A DNA stretch of 64,000 nt from Nocardia wallacei (GCF_014466955.1 NZ_AP023396.1:5208001-5272000); one strand, 5' to 3'; positions 37,715 through 47,011 are shown, counted from the stretch's first letter. Notes: generated by a model from the sequence alone, not told the origin. Numbers and translations: made by a program.

Positions 37715-38638
37715 ATGATGCCCGAAGATCATCCCGATGTGCACGCCGTGCGCGAAACCGTGACCGCACAGGGATCGGATTCGGCCGGTGCGGACCGCCA
37801 TGCGCAGGCCAATGCCCTGCTCGGCACGGTCGCCGTCACTCGCGCCGAGGTGAACTCCGCCGCGAGCCAGCGGGCGAGCCGGCGGTGGTGGGACGCCGAC
37901 GCCGCGCAATACCACGACACCCATGCCGAGTTCCTCGGCGTCGATTCCCCGGACGGCGAATTCATCTGGTGTCCGGAAGGGCTGCACGAGGGCGACTGGC
38001 ATTTGCTCGGCGACATCACCGATAAGCGGATATTGGAAATCGGCTGCGGCTCCGCCCCGTGCTCGCGGTGGCTGGCGGCAAATGGCGCGCAACCCGTCGG
38101 CCTGGACCTGTCCGCCGGAATGTTGCGGCGCGGGCTGGCAGCGATGGCCCGCGGCGGCCCCCGGGTCCCGCTGGTGCAGGCCGGGGCCGAGACACTGCCG
38201 TTCGCCGACGCCTCCTTCGACCTGGCGTGCTCGGCCTTCGGCGCGCTGCCCTTCGTCGCCGACTCGGCCCGGGTGATGCGCGAGGTGGCGCGGGTACTGC
38301 GCCCCGGCGGCCGCTGGGTCTTCTCCGTCAACCACCCCATGCGCTGGATCTTTCCCGACGATCCCGGGCCGGAGGGGTTGCTCGCCAAGCTCTCCTATTT
38401 CGACCGCTCCCCCTACGTGGAAGTAGACGGCAACGGCGACCCCACCTACGTCGAACACCACCGCACCCTCGGCGACCGCGTCCGCGAGATCGTCGCCGCC
38501 GACCTCACCCTCATCGACCTCATAGAGCCCGACTGGCCCGAATGGCTCGACCGCGAGTGGGGCCAATGGAGCCCCCTACGCGGCCGGATCTTCCCGGGCA
38601 CAGCCATTTTCGTCACCGAGAAACCCGCCCGCAAATAA
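37715..38638 (+). CDS. Class I SAM-dependent methyltransferase
   Basis: A 307-residue soluble methyltransferase of the methyltransf_11 type. SAM motif I is ILEIGCGSAPCSRWLA, with GLDLSAGML as the acidic post-I loop and FDLACSAFGALPF, VLRPGGRWVFSVNHP as motifs IV and post. The substrate is unknown. The N-terminal region (SRRWWDADAAQYHDTHAEFL) is typical of a Corynebacteriales subfamily. TACTCT (37706-37711) sits just before two adjacent ATGs at 37715 and 37718, so the transcript may be leaderless. It is divergent from rpsA. Confidence 0.9.
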   Translation: MMPEDHPDVHAVRETVTAQGSDSAGADRHAQANALLGTVAVTRAEVNSAASQRASRRWWDADAAQYHDTHAEFLGVDSPDGEFIWCPEGLHEGDWHLLGDITDKRILEIGCGSAPCSRWLAANGAQPVGLDLSAGMLRRGLAAMARGGPRVPLVQAGAETLPFADASFDLACSAFGALPFVADSARVMREVARVLRPGGRWVFSVNHPMRWIFPDDPGPEGLLAKLSYFDRSPYVEVDGNGDPTYVEHHRTLGDRVREIVAADLTLIDLIEPDWPEWLDREWGQWSPLRGRIFPGTAIFVTEKPARK

Positions 38639-38670
38639 CGCGGGCGGGTGGTGGGTTTCCGCTTGTGCGG

Positions 38671-40281
38671 TCAGCCCTTGGGAATCGGGCGGGTTTCGGC
38701 GCCTGCGGAGACGGTTTCGGGAGGTGGGGGGTCGTAGGTGGATGCGCGGCTGGAAGGTAGGGCCGTGGTTTCGTCCGCTGCGCCGGGGAAGCGCTCGTCG
38801 GTCTCGGCACGGGGACTGTCGGAGTCGCGGGCGGGGCGGGCGGGGATCGCGGTGGTCTGGTCCGCGGGGAGTTTGGGTTCGGGCGAGGATTCCGGGACGT
38901 GCCACGGGTTCTCGGGATGGTCCGGGCGGTGGGCGTCGTCGGGGTCGGTGGACAGCACGGTGGTCTCGGCGGAGTTGTCGGAGGTTCGCAGGCTGCCGAG
39001 GGGGATTCCGGCGGGCATGGCGGTGGTTTCGGCGGCGTCGGAGGCGTTGCCGTTCGAGGACGTCGCGGGTCGCGCGTCATCGTCCGGCGGCGTCCAGCCG
39101 TTGTCGGTGCGCGCCGAGGCCGTCGCGCGGTCGGTCGCGGGCGGCTGCGAGAAATCCACCGACGGGGGCATGGCCGTCGTCTTGGCGGCGCTGGGGGTCG
39201 CGGCGTAGGCGGCAGCGCTGGCCGGGAGGCGGGGAATGCTCCCCGGCGTAGGTGTCGCCGGCGCGGGTGCGGCGGGCTTGCGCGGCGCCTTGCCCAACGC
39301 CGAGGCACTCGGGATCGGCGCGGTCTCCGCCGCGCCCGCGGCGGTTCCGGGCGGAGACACCGCCGCCGAGGGCCCCGGTCCGGACGCTCCCGGACCAGAC
39401 GCCCCCGGACCAGACAGCGACGAACCAGACGGCCCCGGACCGGACGGTGCCGGACCAGACGCCCCCGGACCAGACAGCGACGGACCAGACGGCCCCGGAC
39501 CGGACGGTGCCGAACCGGACAGCGACGGGCCGGACAGCGATGGGCCGGACGGTGCCGAACCGGACGGTGCCGGGCCGGACGGTGCCGAACCGGACAGTGG
39601 TGGCCCGGACAGTGGTGGCCCGGAAGACACCGCAGGCGCCGGCGTCTCCTCCGCGGCGGCCGACAGATCGGCGAAGGCGTCCGGTGTGGCGGGTCCGGTG
39701 AACGGCGGCAGGGCCGCGAACCGCGGGTCGATGCGGGCCGTGCGGCTGGCCAGCGAGATCCAGCGGCGGGCCCGGCTGAGCGGATGGTCGGGGAACTGCG
39801 AATCCCACTGCGCGTCGTCGGCGACGTTGTAGGGCAGCTTGCCCCGCACCTCGGGCGCGTACGGGTGCGGCCGGAACATGTTCTGGAAGCCGACCTTCGG
39901 CACGATCGCGGCCTCCCGCGTACCGGAGCGCCCGGTCTCGCGGCACATGATCTTCAGAATCGCGCTGCAGGTCGCCTTCGGCACCACGATTCCGGCGGTG
40001 AAGCCCAGCCCACCTCCGTCCGCGAGCGGAAACTTCTCCAGGCGCAACAGCGCGGGCTGGCCTGCCACGGCGATGGTGTACGCCTCGATGAGACAGCCGA
40101 ACTCGGCCTGCTGTTCGGTGAGCTTGCGGCGCAGGGCGTCGATATCCTCCAGCGGAGCCGGAAGATCGGGGACGGCATCGACGTAGATGAGCGTGACGAG
40201 GTCACCGGTCGCCGGATTACCCCATGTGCTCGGATCGAGTTGCTGCAGTCCGCCGGTTTCGAACGCGATAGGCACGCCCAC
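38671..40281 (-). CDS. Protein with unknown N-terminal domain, SGP minisatellite and repeated Thr-Thr motifs (putative FHA ligand)
   Basis: A 536-residue protein. Residues 1-200 form a folded domain I cannot name (DLVTLIYVDAVPDLPAPLED, AAIVPKVGFQNMFRPHPYAP). Residues about 220-310 are 5-residue repeats of the form x-x-S-G-P. The C-terminal disordered 200 residues contain KTTAMP, ETTAMP, ETTVLS, QTTAIP and ETTALP, each a Thr with Met/Leu/Ile at +3, plus ETAPIP and ETRPIP. FHA domains bind pT-x-x-(I/L/V/M-like) peptides, so these may be Ser/Thr-kinase sites docking FHA proteins. The start is GTG (40281). No kinase or FHA gene is adjacent. Confidence 0.75.
   Translation of the reverse strand: MGVPIAFETGGLQQLDPSTWGNPATGDLVTLIYVDAVPDLPAPLEDIDALRRKLTEQQAEFGCLIEAYTIAVAGQPALLRLEKFPLADGGGLGFTAGIVVPKATCSAILKIMCRETGRSGTREAAIVPKVGFQNMFRPHPYAPEVRGKLPYNVADDAQWDSQFPDHPLSRARRWISLASRTARIDPRFAALPPFTGPATPDAFADLSAAAEETPAPAVSSGPPLSGPPLSGSAPSGPAPSGSAPSGPSLSGPSLSGSAPSGPGPSGPSLSGPGASGPAPSGPGPSGSSLSGPGASGPGASGPGPSAAVSPPGTAAGAAETAPIPSASALGKAPRKPAAPAPATPTPGSIPRLPASAAAYAATPSAAKTTAMPPSVDFSQPPATDRATASARTDNGWTPPDDDARPATSSNGNASDAAETTAMPAGIPLGSLRTSDNSAETTVLSTDPDDAHRPDHPENPWHVPESSPEPKLPADQTTAIPARPARDSDSPRAETDERFPGAADETTALPSSRASTYDPPPPETVSAGAETRPIPKG
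39376..39625. repeat. 15-bp coding minisatellite with 60-bp higher-order units
   Basis: About sixteen 15-bp units of the type GAC-GGT-GCC-GGA-CCA (reading as x-x-S-G-P on the minus strand). A 60-bp block of four units is repeated almost identically in the middle of the array. The array is a likely site of length variation between strains. Confidence 0.85.
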
Positions 40282-40383
40282 ACGTTACCGATTCGACGCA
40301 TAATCGCACGTCCTTGTGCGTTTTGTGCCCAATACGTGACTTGTTGGTGATCTGTACTGGACAAAACAGTCAGTCGGTCTGTT

Positions 40384-40551
40384 CTATCCCCGGCGCTTCG
40401 GCGCTCGCCCGGCCTGCTCGAGCGCCAGCCGCAGCGCGTACTCGATCTGTGCGTTCACGCTGCGCAGATCATCGGCCGCCCACTTGGCCACGGCCTCGTG
40501 GACGGCCGGATCGAGCCGCAGCAGCACCTTCTTCGGCTCGCGCTTGACCAT
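40384..40551 (-). CDS. Arc-like ribbon-helix-helix DNA-binding protein
   Basis: A 55-residue protein: [20 protein letters not shown], then [19 protein letters not shown]. This matches the Arc/MetJ ribbon-helix-helix fold with a beta strand (KVLLRL) and the N-A-Q-I-E pattern of helix 2. Its ATG overlaps the stop of the SPFH gene (TAATG), so it is translated with it. Co-transcription of an Arc-like protein with an SPFH/Band 7 protein is recurrent in actinobacteria as far as I recall. It could be a DNA-binding partner or autoregulator. Confidence 0.85.
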   Translation of the reverse strand: MVKREPKKVLLRLDPAVHEAVAKWAADDLRSVNAQIEYALRLALEQAGRAPKRRG

Positions 40552-41435
40552 TACGAATACAGCGATCCGGCATTGACGACGGGCTGCGCGGACCGATCCC
40601 CGCACAGCACCACCAGCAGGTTGGACACCATCGTCGCCCGGCGTTCCTCGTCGAGGTCGACCATGCCCTCCGCCGTCAGCCGCTCCAGCGCCATGCCGAC
40701 CATACCGACCGCGCCCTCGACGATACGACTGCGCGCGGCCACCACCTGCGCGGCCTGCTGGCGGACCAGCATGGCCTGGGCGATCTCGGGCGCGTACGCC
40801 AGGTGCGTGATGCGGGCCTCGAGAATGTCGATGCCCGCCAGCGCCGTCCGCTCGCTCAGTTCGGTCGTCAACTCCTCGGCGACCTCGGCGCCGTTGCGCA
40901 GGCTGGTGCGGGCCGGGTCGTCGGAGTCGTACGGGTGCACCGTGGCCAGGTGCCGGACGGCGGCCTCGGACTGCGTCTGCACGTACTCCTCGTAGTCGTC
41001 GACGGCGAAGGCGGACTTGAAGCTGTCCACCACCCGGTAGACGACCACGGCGGCGATCTGGACGGGGTTGCCGTCGGAATCGTTGACCTTCAACGTCTGG
41101 GTCTCGAAGTTGCGCACCCGCAACGAGATTCGGCGCTTGCCGGTCAGCGGCACGACCCAGAAGAAGCCCGGGTCGGCGACCGAGCCGATGTAGCGGCCGA
41201 AGAACTGCAGCACCTTGGCCTCGTTGGGGCCGACCGTGGTCAGGCCGCTCAGCAGCACCAGCGCGATGCCCGCCACCACGAACCCGGCCACCGCACCGGC
41301 GGCGGCACCGGGGTTGCTCCCCTCCGAGGCGGCGCCGGCCGCCGCGATGGCGCCGACCAGGGCACCGCCGCCGATGACGACCAGCACCAGCACCATGAGG
41401 AACCCGTTCACCCGGAAAGCCGGACGAAGCTCCAT
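40551..41435 (-). CDS. SPFH/Band 7 (flotillin/prohibitin-like) membrane protein
   Basis: A 294-residue protein anchored by two N-terminal helices ([39 protein letters not shown]), followed by a Band 7 domain ([60 protein letters not shown]) and an SPFH coiled coil. Such proteins scaffold membrane microdomains or regulate proteases. The start ATG at 41435 has GGGAGG upstream; a longer in-frame start lies inside the operator region. It overlaps the Arc-like gene and is preceded by an ATATC/GATAT palindrome. Confidence 0.92.
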   Translation of the reverse strand: MELRPAFRVNGFLMVLVLVVIGGGALVGAIAAAGAASEGSNPGAAAGAVAGFVVAGIALVLLSGLTTVGPNEAKVLQFFGRYIGSVADPGFFWVVPLTGKRRISLRVRNFETQTLKVNDSDGNPVQIAAVVVYRVVDSFKSAFAVDDYEEYVQTQSEAAVRHLATVHPYDSDDPARTSLRNGAEVAEELTTELSERTALAGIDILEARITHLAYAPEIAQAMLVRQQAAQVVAARSRIVEGAVGMVGMALERLTAEGMVDLDEERRATMVSNLLVVLCGDRSAQPVVNAGSLYS

Positions 41436-41447
41436 GACATCCTCCCA

Positions 41448-41462
41448 ATATCTAAGTGATAT
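41448..41462 (-). promoter_or_regulatory. Palindrome upstream of the SPFH gene
   Basis: ATATC-TAAGT-GATAT (41448-41462) lies 12 nt before the SPFH start codon, overlapping the expected start of transcription. It resembles sites of PadR- or GntR/YtrA-type repressors. No such regulator is adjacent, although the Arc-like protein is a candidate. Confidence 0.4.
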
Positions 41463-41487
41463 CACGACAATAGCATGGAGCCTGGCC

Positions 41488-42843
41488 TCAGGACGCCGGA
41501 ACGATGTTGCGGTTGAGGCGGAACAGGTTGGCGGGATCGTGCTCGGCCTTCAGGGCCGCCAGCCGCTCGTAGGTCTCGGGCCGGTATCCGGTGCGGGTCT
41601 GTTCGGCGCCCGCCCACTCCGGCGCGCCGTAGAGGAAGTTGAGGCTGTGCCCGATGGTCCAGGGCGCCAACGCTTTTCCGATGAGCTCGTGCCGATCGCG
41701 CACGGCCGTGCCGCCGGACTCGGGTGCGGTGATGAACCGCGCGATGTACTCGGCCTCGCGGTGATCCACGGCGATATCGGCCGCGCTTGGCCGTCGCAGC
41801 GCACCGCCGAGGTGGCGGAGCCCGGCCACCACCGGCACCGGCGACTGCGGCCCGGTCGAGTCCAGGAAGGCGGCGGCCGCGTCGGCGGTCAGCTCCGACA
41901 GCAGCGCGTTGGTGGCGGCGTAGGCGTGCGGGAAGTCCGGATCCCGGTAGATGCCGTGGGTTTGCGCGTAGGGCATCGGGCGCAGGTCGTCGGCGAGGCG
42001 GGGGCCGATCTCGCGCAGCGGCGCGACCAGCCGTTCCCCGTCGGCCGCCGGGCCGGTGTAGGCGACGTTGACGGTCGCGAGGTAGCGGCCGCGGATCGGT
42101 TCCGGCACGGCGGGAACGTCGGGCATGGTCATGATCGTGATCGCCGAGGTCATCTCCTCGGGCAGGTCCTGGGTCCACAGCCGCCAGCCCTCCAGCGCCG
42201 GTTCGACCAAGTGCGTGTCGAAGACCAGCTGACCGCCGTAGACGGTGGTGACCGGCACCAGCTCGATCTCCAGCGCCGTGACGACACCGAAGTTTCCGAC
42301 GCCACCCAGCACCGCGCCGAACAGCGGATCGCCGGGTGTGAGGCGGCGCAACCGGCCGTCGGCCGTGACCATCTCGATCGCCCGCACGTGATCGGCGGCG
42401 TAGCCGAAGGTGCGCCCCAGAATGCCCAGACCACCGCCCAGGTGGTAGCCGATCACGCCGACCGACAGCGACGAGCCGTTCAGCGGGGCCAGCCCGTGCG
42501 CCACGGCGGCGTCGATCAGCGCACCGGCCTGCACCCCGGCCGCCACCCGCGCGGTGCGGGCCGCGGCGTCGACGGAGACGGCGGTCATCCGGCGGGTACT
42601 GATCAGCACGCCGCCCTCGGCGGCCACCGACAGGCCGTGGCCGGTCGCCTGTACCGCGATCGGAAGGTCGTGGCGCGCAGCGTATTCCACTGCGGCACGG
42701 ACGTCCTCGGCGTGCGCGGCGCCGACGACGACGCCCGGGCGGTGGGTGTAGGCGGTCTGGAATCCGGCGATCTCGGCGTCGTATCCGGCGTCGCCGGGGC
42801 GGAAGACGGGGCCGGTGAGGGTGGGGAGATCCGTGTTCGTCAT
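41488..42843 (-). CDS. BBE-type FAD-linked oxidoreductase (berberine bridge/6-hydroxynicotine oxidase-like)
   Basis: A 451-residue flavoprotein. The PCMH FAD domain contains VVVGAAHAEDVRAAVEYAAR and LPIAVQATGHGLS, where the His would carry covalent FAD, plus GYHLGGGLGILGRTFGYAAD. The C-terminal BBE motif is HDPANLFRLNRNI. No signal peptide is visible. The enzyme probably oxidises a sugar, alkaloid-like or aromatic substrate with O2. It is divergent from a LysR regulator (71-nt gap), which is its likely activator. Confidence 0.92.
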   Translation of the reverse strand: MTNTDLPTLTGPVFRPGDAGYDAEIAGFQTAYTHRPGVVVGAAHAEDVRAAVEYAARHDLPIAVQATGHGLSVAAEGGVLISTRRMTAVSVDAAARTARVAAGVQAGALIDAAVAHGLAPLNGSSLSVGVIGYHLGGGLGILGRTFGYAADHVRAIEMVTADGRLRRLTPGDPLFGAVLGGVGNFGVVTALEIELVPVTTVYGGQLVFDTHLVEPALEGWRLWTQDLPEEMTSAITIMTMPDVPAVPEPIRGRYLATVNVAYTGPAADGERLVAPLREIGPRLADDLRPMPYAQTHGIYRDPDFPHAYAATNALLSELTADAAAAFLDSTGPQSPVPVVAGLRHLGGALRRPSAADIAVDHREAEYIARFITAPESGGTAVRDRHELIGKALAPWTIGHSLNFLYGAPEWAGAEQTRTGYRPETYERLAALKAEHDPANLFRLNRNIVPAS

Positions 42844-42914
42844 GTCATCGACGATGCCGCCGCGGCGGTGAGAAGTGAAACAGATAGATCTTCTGCTAAC
42901 TAGAATCGTCAGTT

Positions 42915-43835
42915 ATGGAGCTTCGGCAGTTGCGCTACTTCGTCACCGTGGTCGAGGAAGCCGGCTTCACCCGCGCCGCGGCACGGTTGCATCTGGCTCA
43001 GCCGGGGTTGTCCGCGCAGATCCGGCAGCTGGAACGGGAACTCGGCCAGCAACTGCTCGACCGGTCCGGGCGCACGGTGACCCCGACCGCGGCCGGTGCG
43101 GCCGTGCTGCCGCACGCGCGTTCCGCACTCGCCGCCGCCGAGCGGGTCCGGCACACCGCCGACGAGTTCACCGGGCTGCTGCGCGGGCACATCCGCCTGG
43201 GCACCATCTCCGGCGCGGCCACCGAGGAATTCGATCTCGCGGCGATCCTGGCCGACTTCCACGACGACCATCCGCAGGTCGAGATCACCCTCACCGAAAC
43301 CAGTTCCGATCTGATGCTGGACGAGCTGGAACGCGGCGCGCTGGACATCGCACTGGTGGGACTCACCGGCGCGGACCTCGATCCCCGCGTCGGCCGCGAG
43401 GTCGTGCTCGAAACCACCCTCGTCGCGGCGGTCGCCGCACATGAGCCGGACCCGCCGGATGCCTTGCCGCTGCACGCCCTGCGCGACCGCCCGCTGATCT
43501 GCCTGGTGCGCGGCACCGGCATCCGTGGCGTACTCGAACGCGGTTGCGCCGCAGCGGGGTTCACACCGAATGTGGCTTTCGAGGCCGCCGCTCCCCCGCT
43601 ACTGCTGCGACTGGCCGCCCGGGGCTTGGGCACGGCCGTGGTGCCCGCGCTCACGCCCGAGGAGGCCGCCGCCTTCGGCGTGCGCACGATCCCGATCGTC
43701 GAACCCGAGCTGCGCGGGCAGCTCGCGCTCGCATGGCGCACCGACCGGCTGACCGCCCCCGCCGCGAAAGTCCTCCTGGGCCAACTGCGTATCGCCTTGG
43801 CGCGACGCAAGGAACGCCCCACCGGCCGCGACTGA
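42915..43835 (+). CDS. LysR-family transcriptional regulator
   Basis: A 306-residue regulator with the N-terminal winged helix-turn-helix (MELRQLRYFVTVVEEAGFTR, AARLHLAQPGLSAQIRQLER) and a periplasmic-binding-like effector domain (GHIRLGTISGAATEEFDLAA). It is divergent from the FAD oxidase gene and should bind the short intergenic region. The inducer is unknown. Length and domain order are normal. Confidence 0.95.
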   Translation: MELRQLRYFVTVVEEAGFTRAAARLHLAQPGLSAQIRQLERELGQQLLDRSGRTVTPTAAGAAVLPHARSALAAAERVRHTADEFTGLLRGHIRLGTISGAATEEFDLAAILADFHDDHPQVEITLTETSSDLMLDELERGALDIALVGLTGADLDPRVGREVVLETTLVAAVAAHEPDPPDALPLHALRDRPLICLVRGTGIRGVLERGCAAAGFTPNVAFEAAAPPLLLRLAARGLGTAVVPALTPEEAAAFGVRTIPIVEPELRGQLALAWRTDRLTAPAAKVLLGQLRIALARRKERPTGRD

Positions 43836-43855
43836 CCGGCGCCGGCGCGACCGCC

Positions 43856-44317
43856 TCAGCGCAGGCCGAGCACGGACCGCAGGCCGCCGTCCCGGACGGC
43901 TTGCACGGCGACCAGGCCCAGCAGCACCACCCCGGTGACGATGTGCTCGATCGCGTCCATGTGGTGATGCGGGAAGCTGAGCATCAGGACGTGGTCGGAG
44001 AACAACGCCCAGAAACCGACGCCGAATCCGCCACCGAGCGCGGCGATCACGCAGTACCACGCCGCCCAGGGTTTGCGCAGCGCCGCGACCAGCGCCGGAC
44101 CGAACAGCAGCAGACCAGCGACGGCGTGCCAGCCGTTGTAGTCCATGCCGAGCACCGGCGTCGCGGGCGCGTGCTCACCGACCGCGAAGCTGGGTTCGGC
44201 GATCCACCCCGCGATCGCCCACGCGATGTGCGCCACCCCGACGACGAACACCGCCCATTGCAGAAAACTCCACCGCGCCAACGTATTCCGGCGCTCGGTC
44301 GATAGTTGCGCGTTCAC
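43856..44317 (-). CDS. DUF4383 four-helix membrane protein
   Basis: A 153-residue protein with four hydrophobic helices: FLQWAVFVVGVAHIAWAIAG, GWHAVAGLLLFGPALVAAL, WYCVIAALGGGFGVGFWALF and DAIEHIVTGVVLLGLVAVQA. The conserved His in SFPHHHMDAIEH fits DUF4383. I prefer the GTG at 44317 because GGAGG lies 5 nt upstream; a GTG four codons earlier overlaps that site. A BlaI-like palindrome lies upstream. Confidence 0.82.
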   Translation of the reverse strand: MNAQLSTERRNTLARWSFLQWAVFVVGVAHIAWAIAGWIAEPSFAVGEHAPATPVLGMDYNGWHAVAGLLLFGPALVAALRKPWAAWYCVIAALGGGFGVGFWALFSDHVLMLSFPHHHMDAIEHIVTGVVLLGLVAVQAVRDGGLRSVLGLR

Positions 44318-44345
44318 GACGTCCTCCACCCACTCGCCGATATCT

Positions 44346-44360
44346 ACTACACAATGTAGT
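44346..44360 (-). promoter_or_regulatory. BlaI/MecI-like operator upstream of the DUF4383 gene
   Basis: ACTACA-CAA-TGTAGT (44346-44360), a TACA/TGTA-core palindrome of the BlaI/CopY class, lies 29 nt before the predicted start codon in an AT-rich pocket (TAGTAGATAT nearby could be a -10). No BlaI gene is in the window. Confidence 0.5.
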
Positions 44361-44385
44361 TGAATACCGGCGGCGGCGGAAGAGG

Positions 44386-45168
44386 TCAGAGGATACGGGA
44401 CAGGAACGCCTGGGTGCGCTCGTGCCGGGGGGTCGCCAGCAGCTCGCGCGGCGGCCCCGACTCCACCACCACCCCGCCGTCCATGAACACCAGGTGGTCG
44501 GCGACCTCGCGGGCGAATCCCATCTCGTGGGTCACCACCACCATGGTCATGCCGGAGGCGGCCAGCTCGCGCATGACACCGAGCACCTCGCCCACCAGCT
44601 CGGGATCCAGCGCCGAGGTCGGCTCGTCGAACAGCATCAGCTTCGGATCCATCGCCAGCGCGCGGGCGATGGCCACCCGCTGCTGCTGTCCGCCCGAGAG
44701 CTGCGCCGGATAGGCGTCGGCCTTCTCCGCCAGACCGACCCGGTCCAACAGTTCCCGCGCCCGGCTCACGGCGTCGGCCTTGCGGATCCGCTTCACCCGG
44801 GTCGGCGCCTCGATGATGTTCTCCAGCGCGGTGCGGTGCGGGAACAGGTTGAAATGCTGGAACACCATGCCGATGTCGCGGCGCTGACGAGCCGCTTCAC
44901 GGGGATGCAATTCGTAGAGCCGCCCGCCCTTCTCCCGGTAGCCGACCAGCTCCCCGTCGACATACAGCCGCCCGGCATCGACCTGCTCGAGATGATTGAT
45001 GCAGCGCAGGAACGTCGACTTGCCCGACCCGGACGGCCCGACCAGGCACATCACCTCCCCGCGCGCCACCTCCAGCGAGATGCCCTTGAGCACCTGCAGC
45101 GCGCCGAAGTTCTTGTGCACCTGCTGGGCGCGGATCATCGGGGCGGAATCGGTTGCGGCAGAGCTCAT
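44386..45168 (-). CDS. Polar amino acid ABC importer, ATPase subunit
   Basis: A 260-residue ABC ATPase of the GlnQ/HisP family: Walker [21 protein letters not shown]-loop [17 protein letters not shown], signature [15 protein letters not shown], Walker [20 protein letters not shown] and switch His in [13 protein letters not shown]. It contains the [14 protein letters not shown] insert seen in some actinobacterial members. Its ATG overlaps the permease stop (ATGA). It is the last gene of the SBP-permease-ATPase operon. Confidence 0.95.
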   Translation of the reverse strand: MSSAATDSAPMIRAQQVHKNFGALQVLKGISLEVARGEVMCLVGPSGSGKSTFLRCINHLEQVDAGRLYVDGELVGYREKGGRLYELHPREAARQRRDIGMVFQHFNLFPHRTALENIIEAPTRVKRIRKADAVSRARELLDRVGLAEKADAYPAQLSGGQQQRVAIARALAMDPKLMLFDEPTSALDPELVGEVLGVMRELAASGMTMVVVTHEMGFAREVADHLVFMDGGVVVESGPPRELLATPRHERTQAFLSRIL

Positions 45169-46106
45169 TTGCCCACCTCCAGTTGGGCATCGGCCAGTGC
45201 CCGCAGCTGTTTCGCCGTCAGCTGGCGGCTGGCTCCGCGCGCGTAGTACCGCTCCAGATAGTGCTGCCCGATCATCAGGATGCTGGTGATCACCAGGTAC
45301 CAGGTCGCGGCGACCAGCAGCAGCGGGATGGGCAGCAGGTTGACCGCATAGATGTCGCGGGCCCGGCCGTACAGGTCGGTGGTCAGCGGGATGGCCGCCA
45401 CCAGCGAGCTGGTCTTCAGCATGCTGATCAGCTCGTTGCCGGTCGGCGGGATGATCACCCGCATCGCCTGCGGCAGCACCGTGCGCCGCATCGTCTGCCC
45501 CCACGACATGCCCAGCGCCAGCGATGCCTCCCGCTGCCCCTCACCGACGGAATTGATTCCGGCGCGGACGATTTCGGCCATGTACCCGGCCTCGTTCAGG
45601 CCCAGGCCGACCATCGCGAAGATGAACGGCGTCCGCCAGTCCTGGATGTTCATGTGCAGCAGCTGCGGCCCGAACGGGACACCGAGATCGATGACCTTGT
45701 ACAGCGACGGGAACAGGCCCCAGAACACCAGCTGCACGTACACCGGCGTGCCGCGGAAGATCCACAGGTACACCCACGCCACCGAGCGCAGCACAGGATT
45801 GGGCGACAGCCGCATCACCGCCAGCACCACGCCCAGCACCACACCGATGACCATGGCCAGCACGGTCAGCTCCAGCGTGATCAGCACGCCCGCCTCGATG
45901 CGGTAATCGAACAGATACTTCCAGTAGATGTCCCAGCGGTAGGCGTGGTTGGTGGCGGCGCCGTAGACGAACAGCCCCAGCAGCACCAGGATGATCGCCG
46001 CCGCGATCCACCGGCCGGGATGGCGCAGCGGAACAGCCTTGATCGGTGTCGGGTCGGTGCTCGAAACCGCTACGGCGGCAGCGTCTTCCGGTCCGGATGC
46101 CGACAT
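45165..46106 (-). CDS. Polar amino acid ABC importer, permease subunit
   Basis: A 313-residue inner-membrane protein with about 6 helices. The signatures are [20 protein letters not shown] and the EAA loop [40 protein letters not shown]. The N-terminal 25 residues are a Ser/Ala/Pro-rich tail. It is coupled to the upstream SBP gene (TGATG) and the downstream ATPase gene (ATGA). As the only permease in the operon it presumably forms a homodimer. Confidence 0.95.
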   Translation of the reverse strand: MSASGPEDAAAVAVSSTDPTPIKAVPLRHPGRWIAAAIILVLLGLFVYGAATNHAYRWDIYWKYLFDYRIEAGVLITLELTVLAMVIGVVLGVVLAVMRLSPNPVLRSVAWVYLWIFRGTPVYVQLVFWGLFPSLYKVIDLGVPFGPQLLHMNIQDWRTPFIFAMVGLGLNEAGYMAEIVRAGINSVGEGQREASLALGMSWGQTMRRTVLPQAMRVIIPPTGNELISMLKTSSLVAAIPLTTDLYGRARDIYAVNLLPIPLLLVAATWYLVITSILMIGQHYLERYYARGASRQLTAKQLRALADAQLEVGK

Positions 46107-47011
46107 CAGCGCACCGCACCGTTGATGGTGGCCTCGGTGATCGCGCCTTCCTGCACGCCCCAGTTCTCGGCGATCTTGCGGTAGGCGCCGGAATCGATCA
46201 GATGCTGCACGGCCTCCCGCAGCACCGGCCCCAGCGGCGCGCCCTTGGGCACCGGCCAGCCGTAGGGCTGCGACTCGAACAGCGGGCCCGCGGCCTCGAT
46301 CTGGTCCGGGTTCCGCTTGATCGCGTACGCCGTCACCGGGGAGTCCGCCGACATCGCGTCGACCTGGCCGAGCGCCAGCGCCGTCGCGGCCGCGCTCTGC
46401 TCGTCGAAGGCCACCATATCGATCTTGGGCTTGCCCGCCGCCTCGCACGCCTTGCTCTTGTTCGGCACGTCCTCGGTCTCCTCGATGGTGGTGCGCTGCA
46501 CCGCCACCCGCTTGCCGCAGGCGTTGTTCGGGTCGACCGGTTTGCCCGGCTGTTGCGCCCACTGGATGCCCGCGCTGAAGTAGTCGACGAAGTCGACGGT
46601 CTGCTCACGCTCCTTGGTGTCGGTCATCGAGGACATGCCCACGTCGTAGGTGCCGGCCTGGATCGAGGGGATGATCTTCTCGAAGTCCGACTCCTGATAG
46701 TCGGCGCGCACGCCCAGCACCGACGCCACCGCGTCCATCAGGTCGACGTCGTAGCCGACGATCTTGCCGGAGCCGTCCTTGTACTCGTTGGGCTGATACG
46801 GCACGTTCACCCCGACCACCAATGTGCCGGACTGCTTGATCTTGTCGGGCAGCTTCGCGGCGATCGCGTCCACCTTCTCGACCTCGACCTTCTCCGCGGT
46901 CGGCGCGGTGTCCTCGGTGTTCCTCGTACAACCGGCCAGCACCAGCGACCCGCCGGCCAGCACAGCCACTGCCCGCAGGGCCAGCCCGCGGGCACCGATC
47001 CGAACAGACAC
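46106..47011 (-). CDS. Polar amino acid ABC importer, lipoprotein substrate-binding subunit
   Basis: A 301-residue lipoprotein. The signal peptide ends at the lipobox LVLAGC. The mature SBP type 3 domain shows TLVVGVNVPYQPNEYKDGSG, IVGYDVDLMDAVASVLG and GMSSMTDTKEREQTVDFVDY. It should capture a polar amino acid and deliver it to the permease. I prefer the GTG at 47011, which has GGAGG 6 nt upstream, over the ATG at 47041, which would place that ribosome-binding site inside the gene. Confidence 0.93.
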   Translation of the reverse strand: MSVRIGARGLALRAVAVLAGGSLVLAGCTRNTEDTAPTAEKVEVEKVDAIAAKLPDKIKQSGTLVVGVNVPYQPNEYKDGSGKIVGYDVDLMDAVASVLGVRADYQESDFEKIIPSIQAGTYDVGMSSMTDTKEREQTVDFVDYFSAGIQWAQQPGKPVDPNNACGKRVAVQRTTIEETEDVPNKSKACEAAGKPKIDMVAFDEQSAAATALALGQVDAMSADSPVTAYAIKRNPDQIEAAGPLFESQPYGWPVPKGAPLGPVLREAVQHLIDSGAYRKIAENWGVQEGAITEATINGAVR

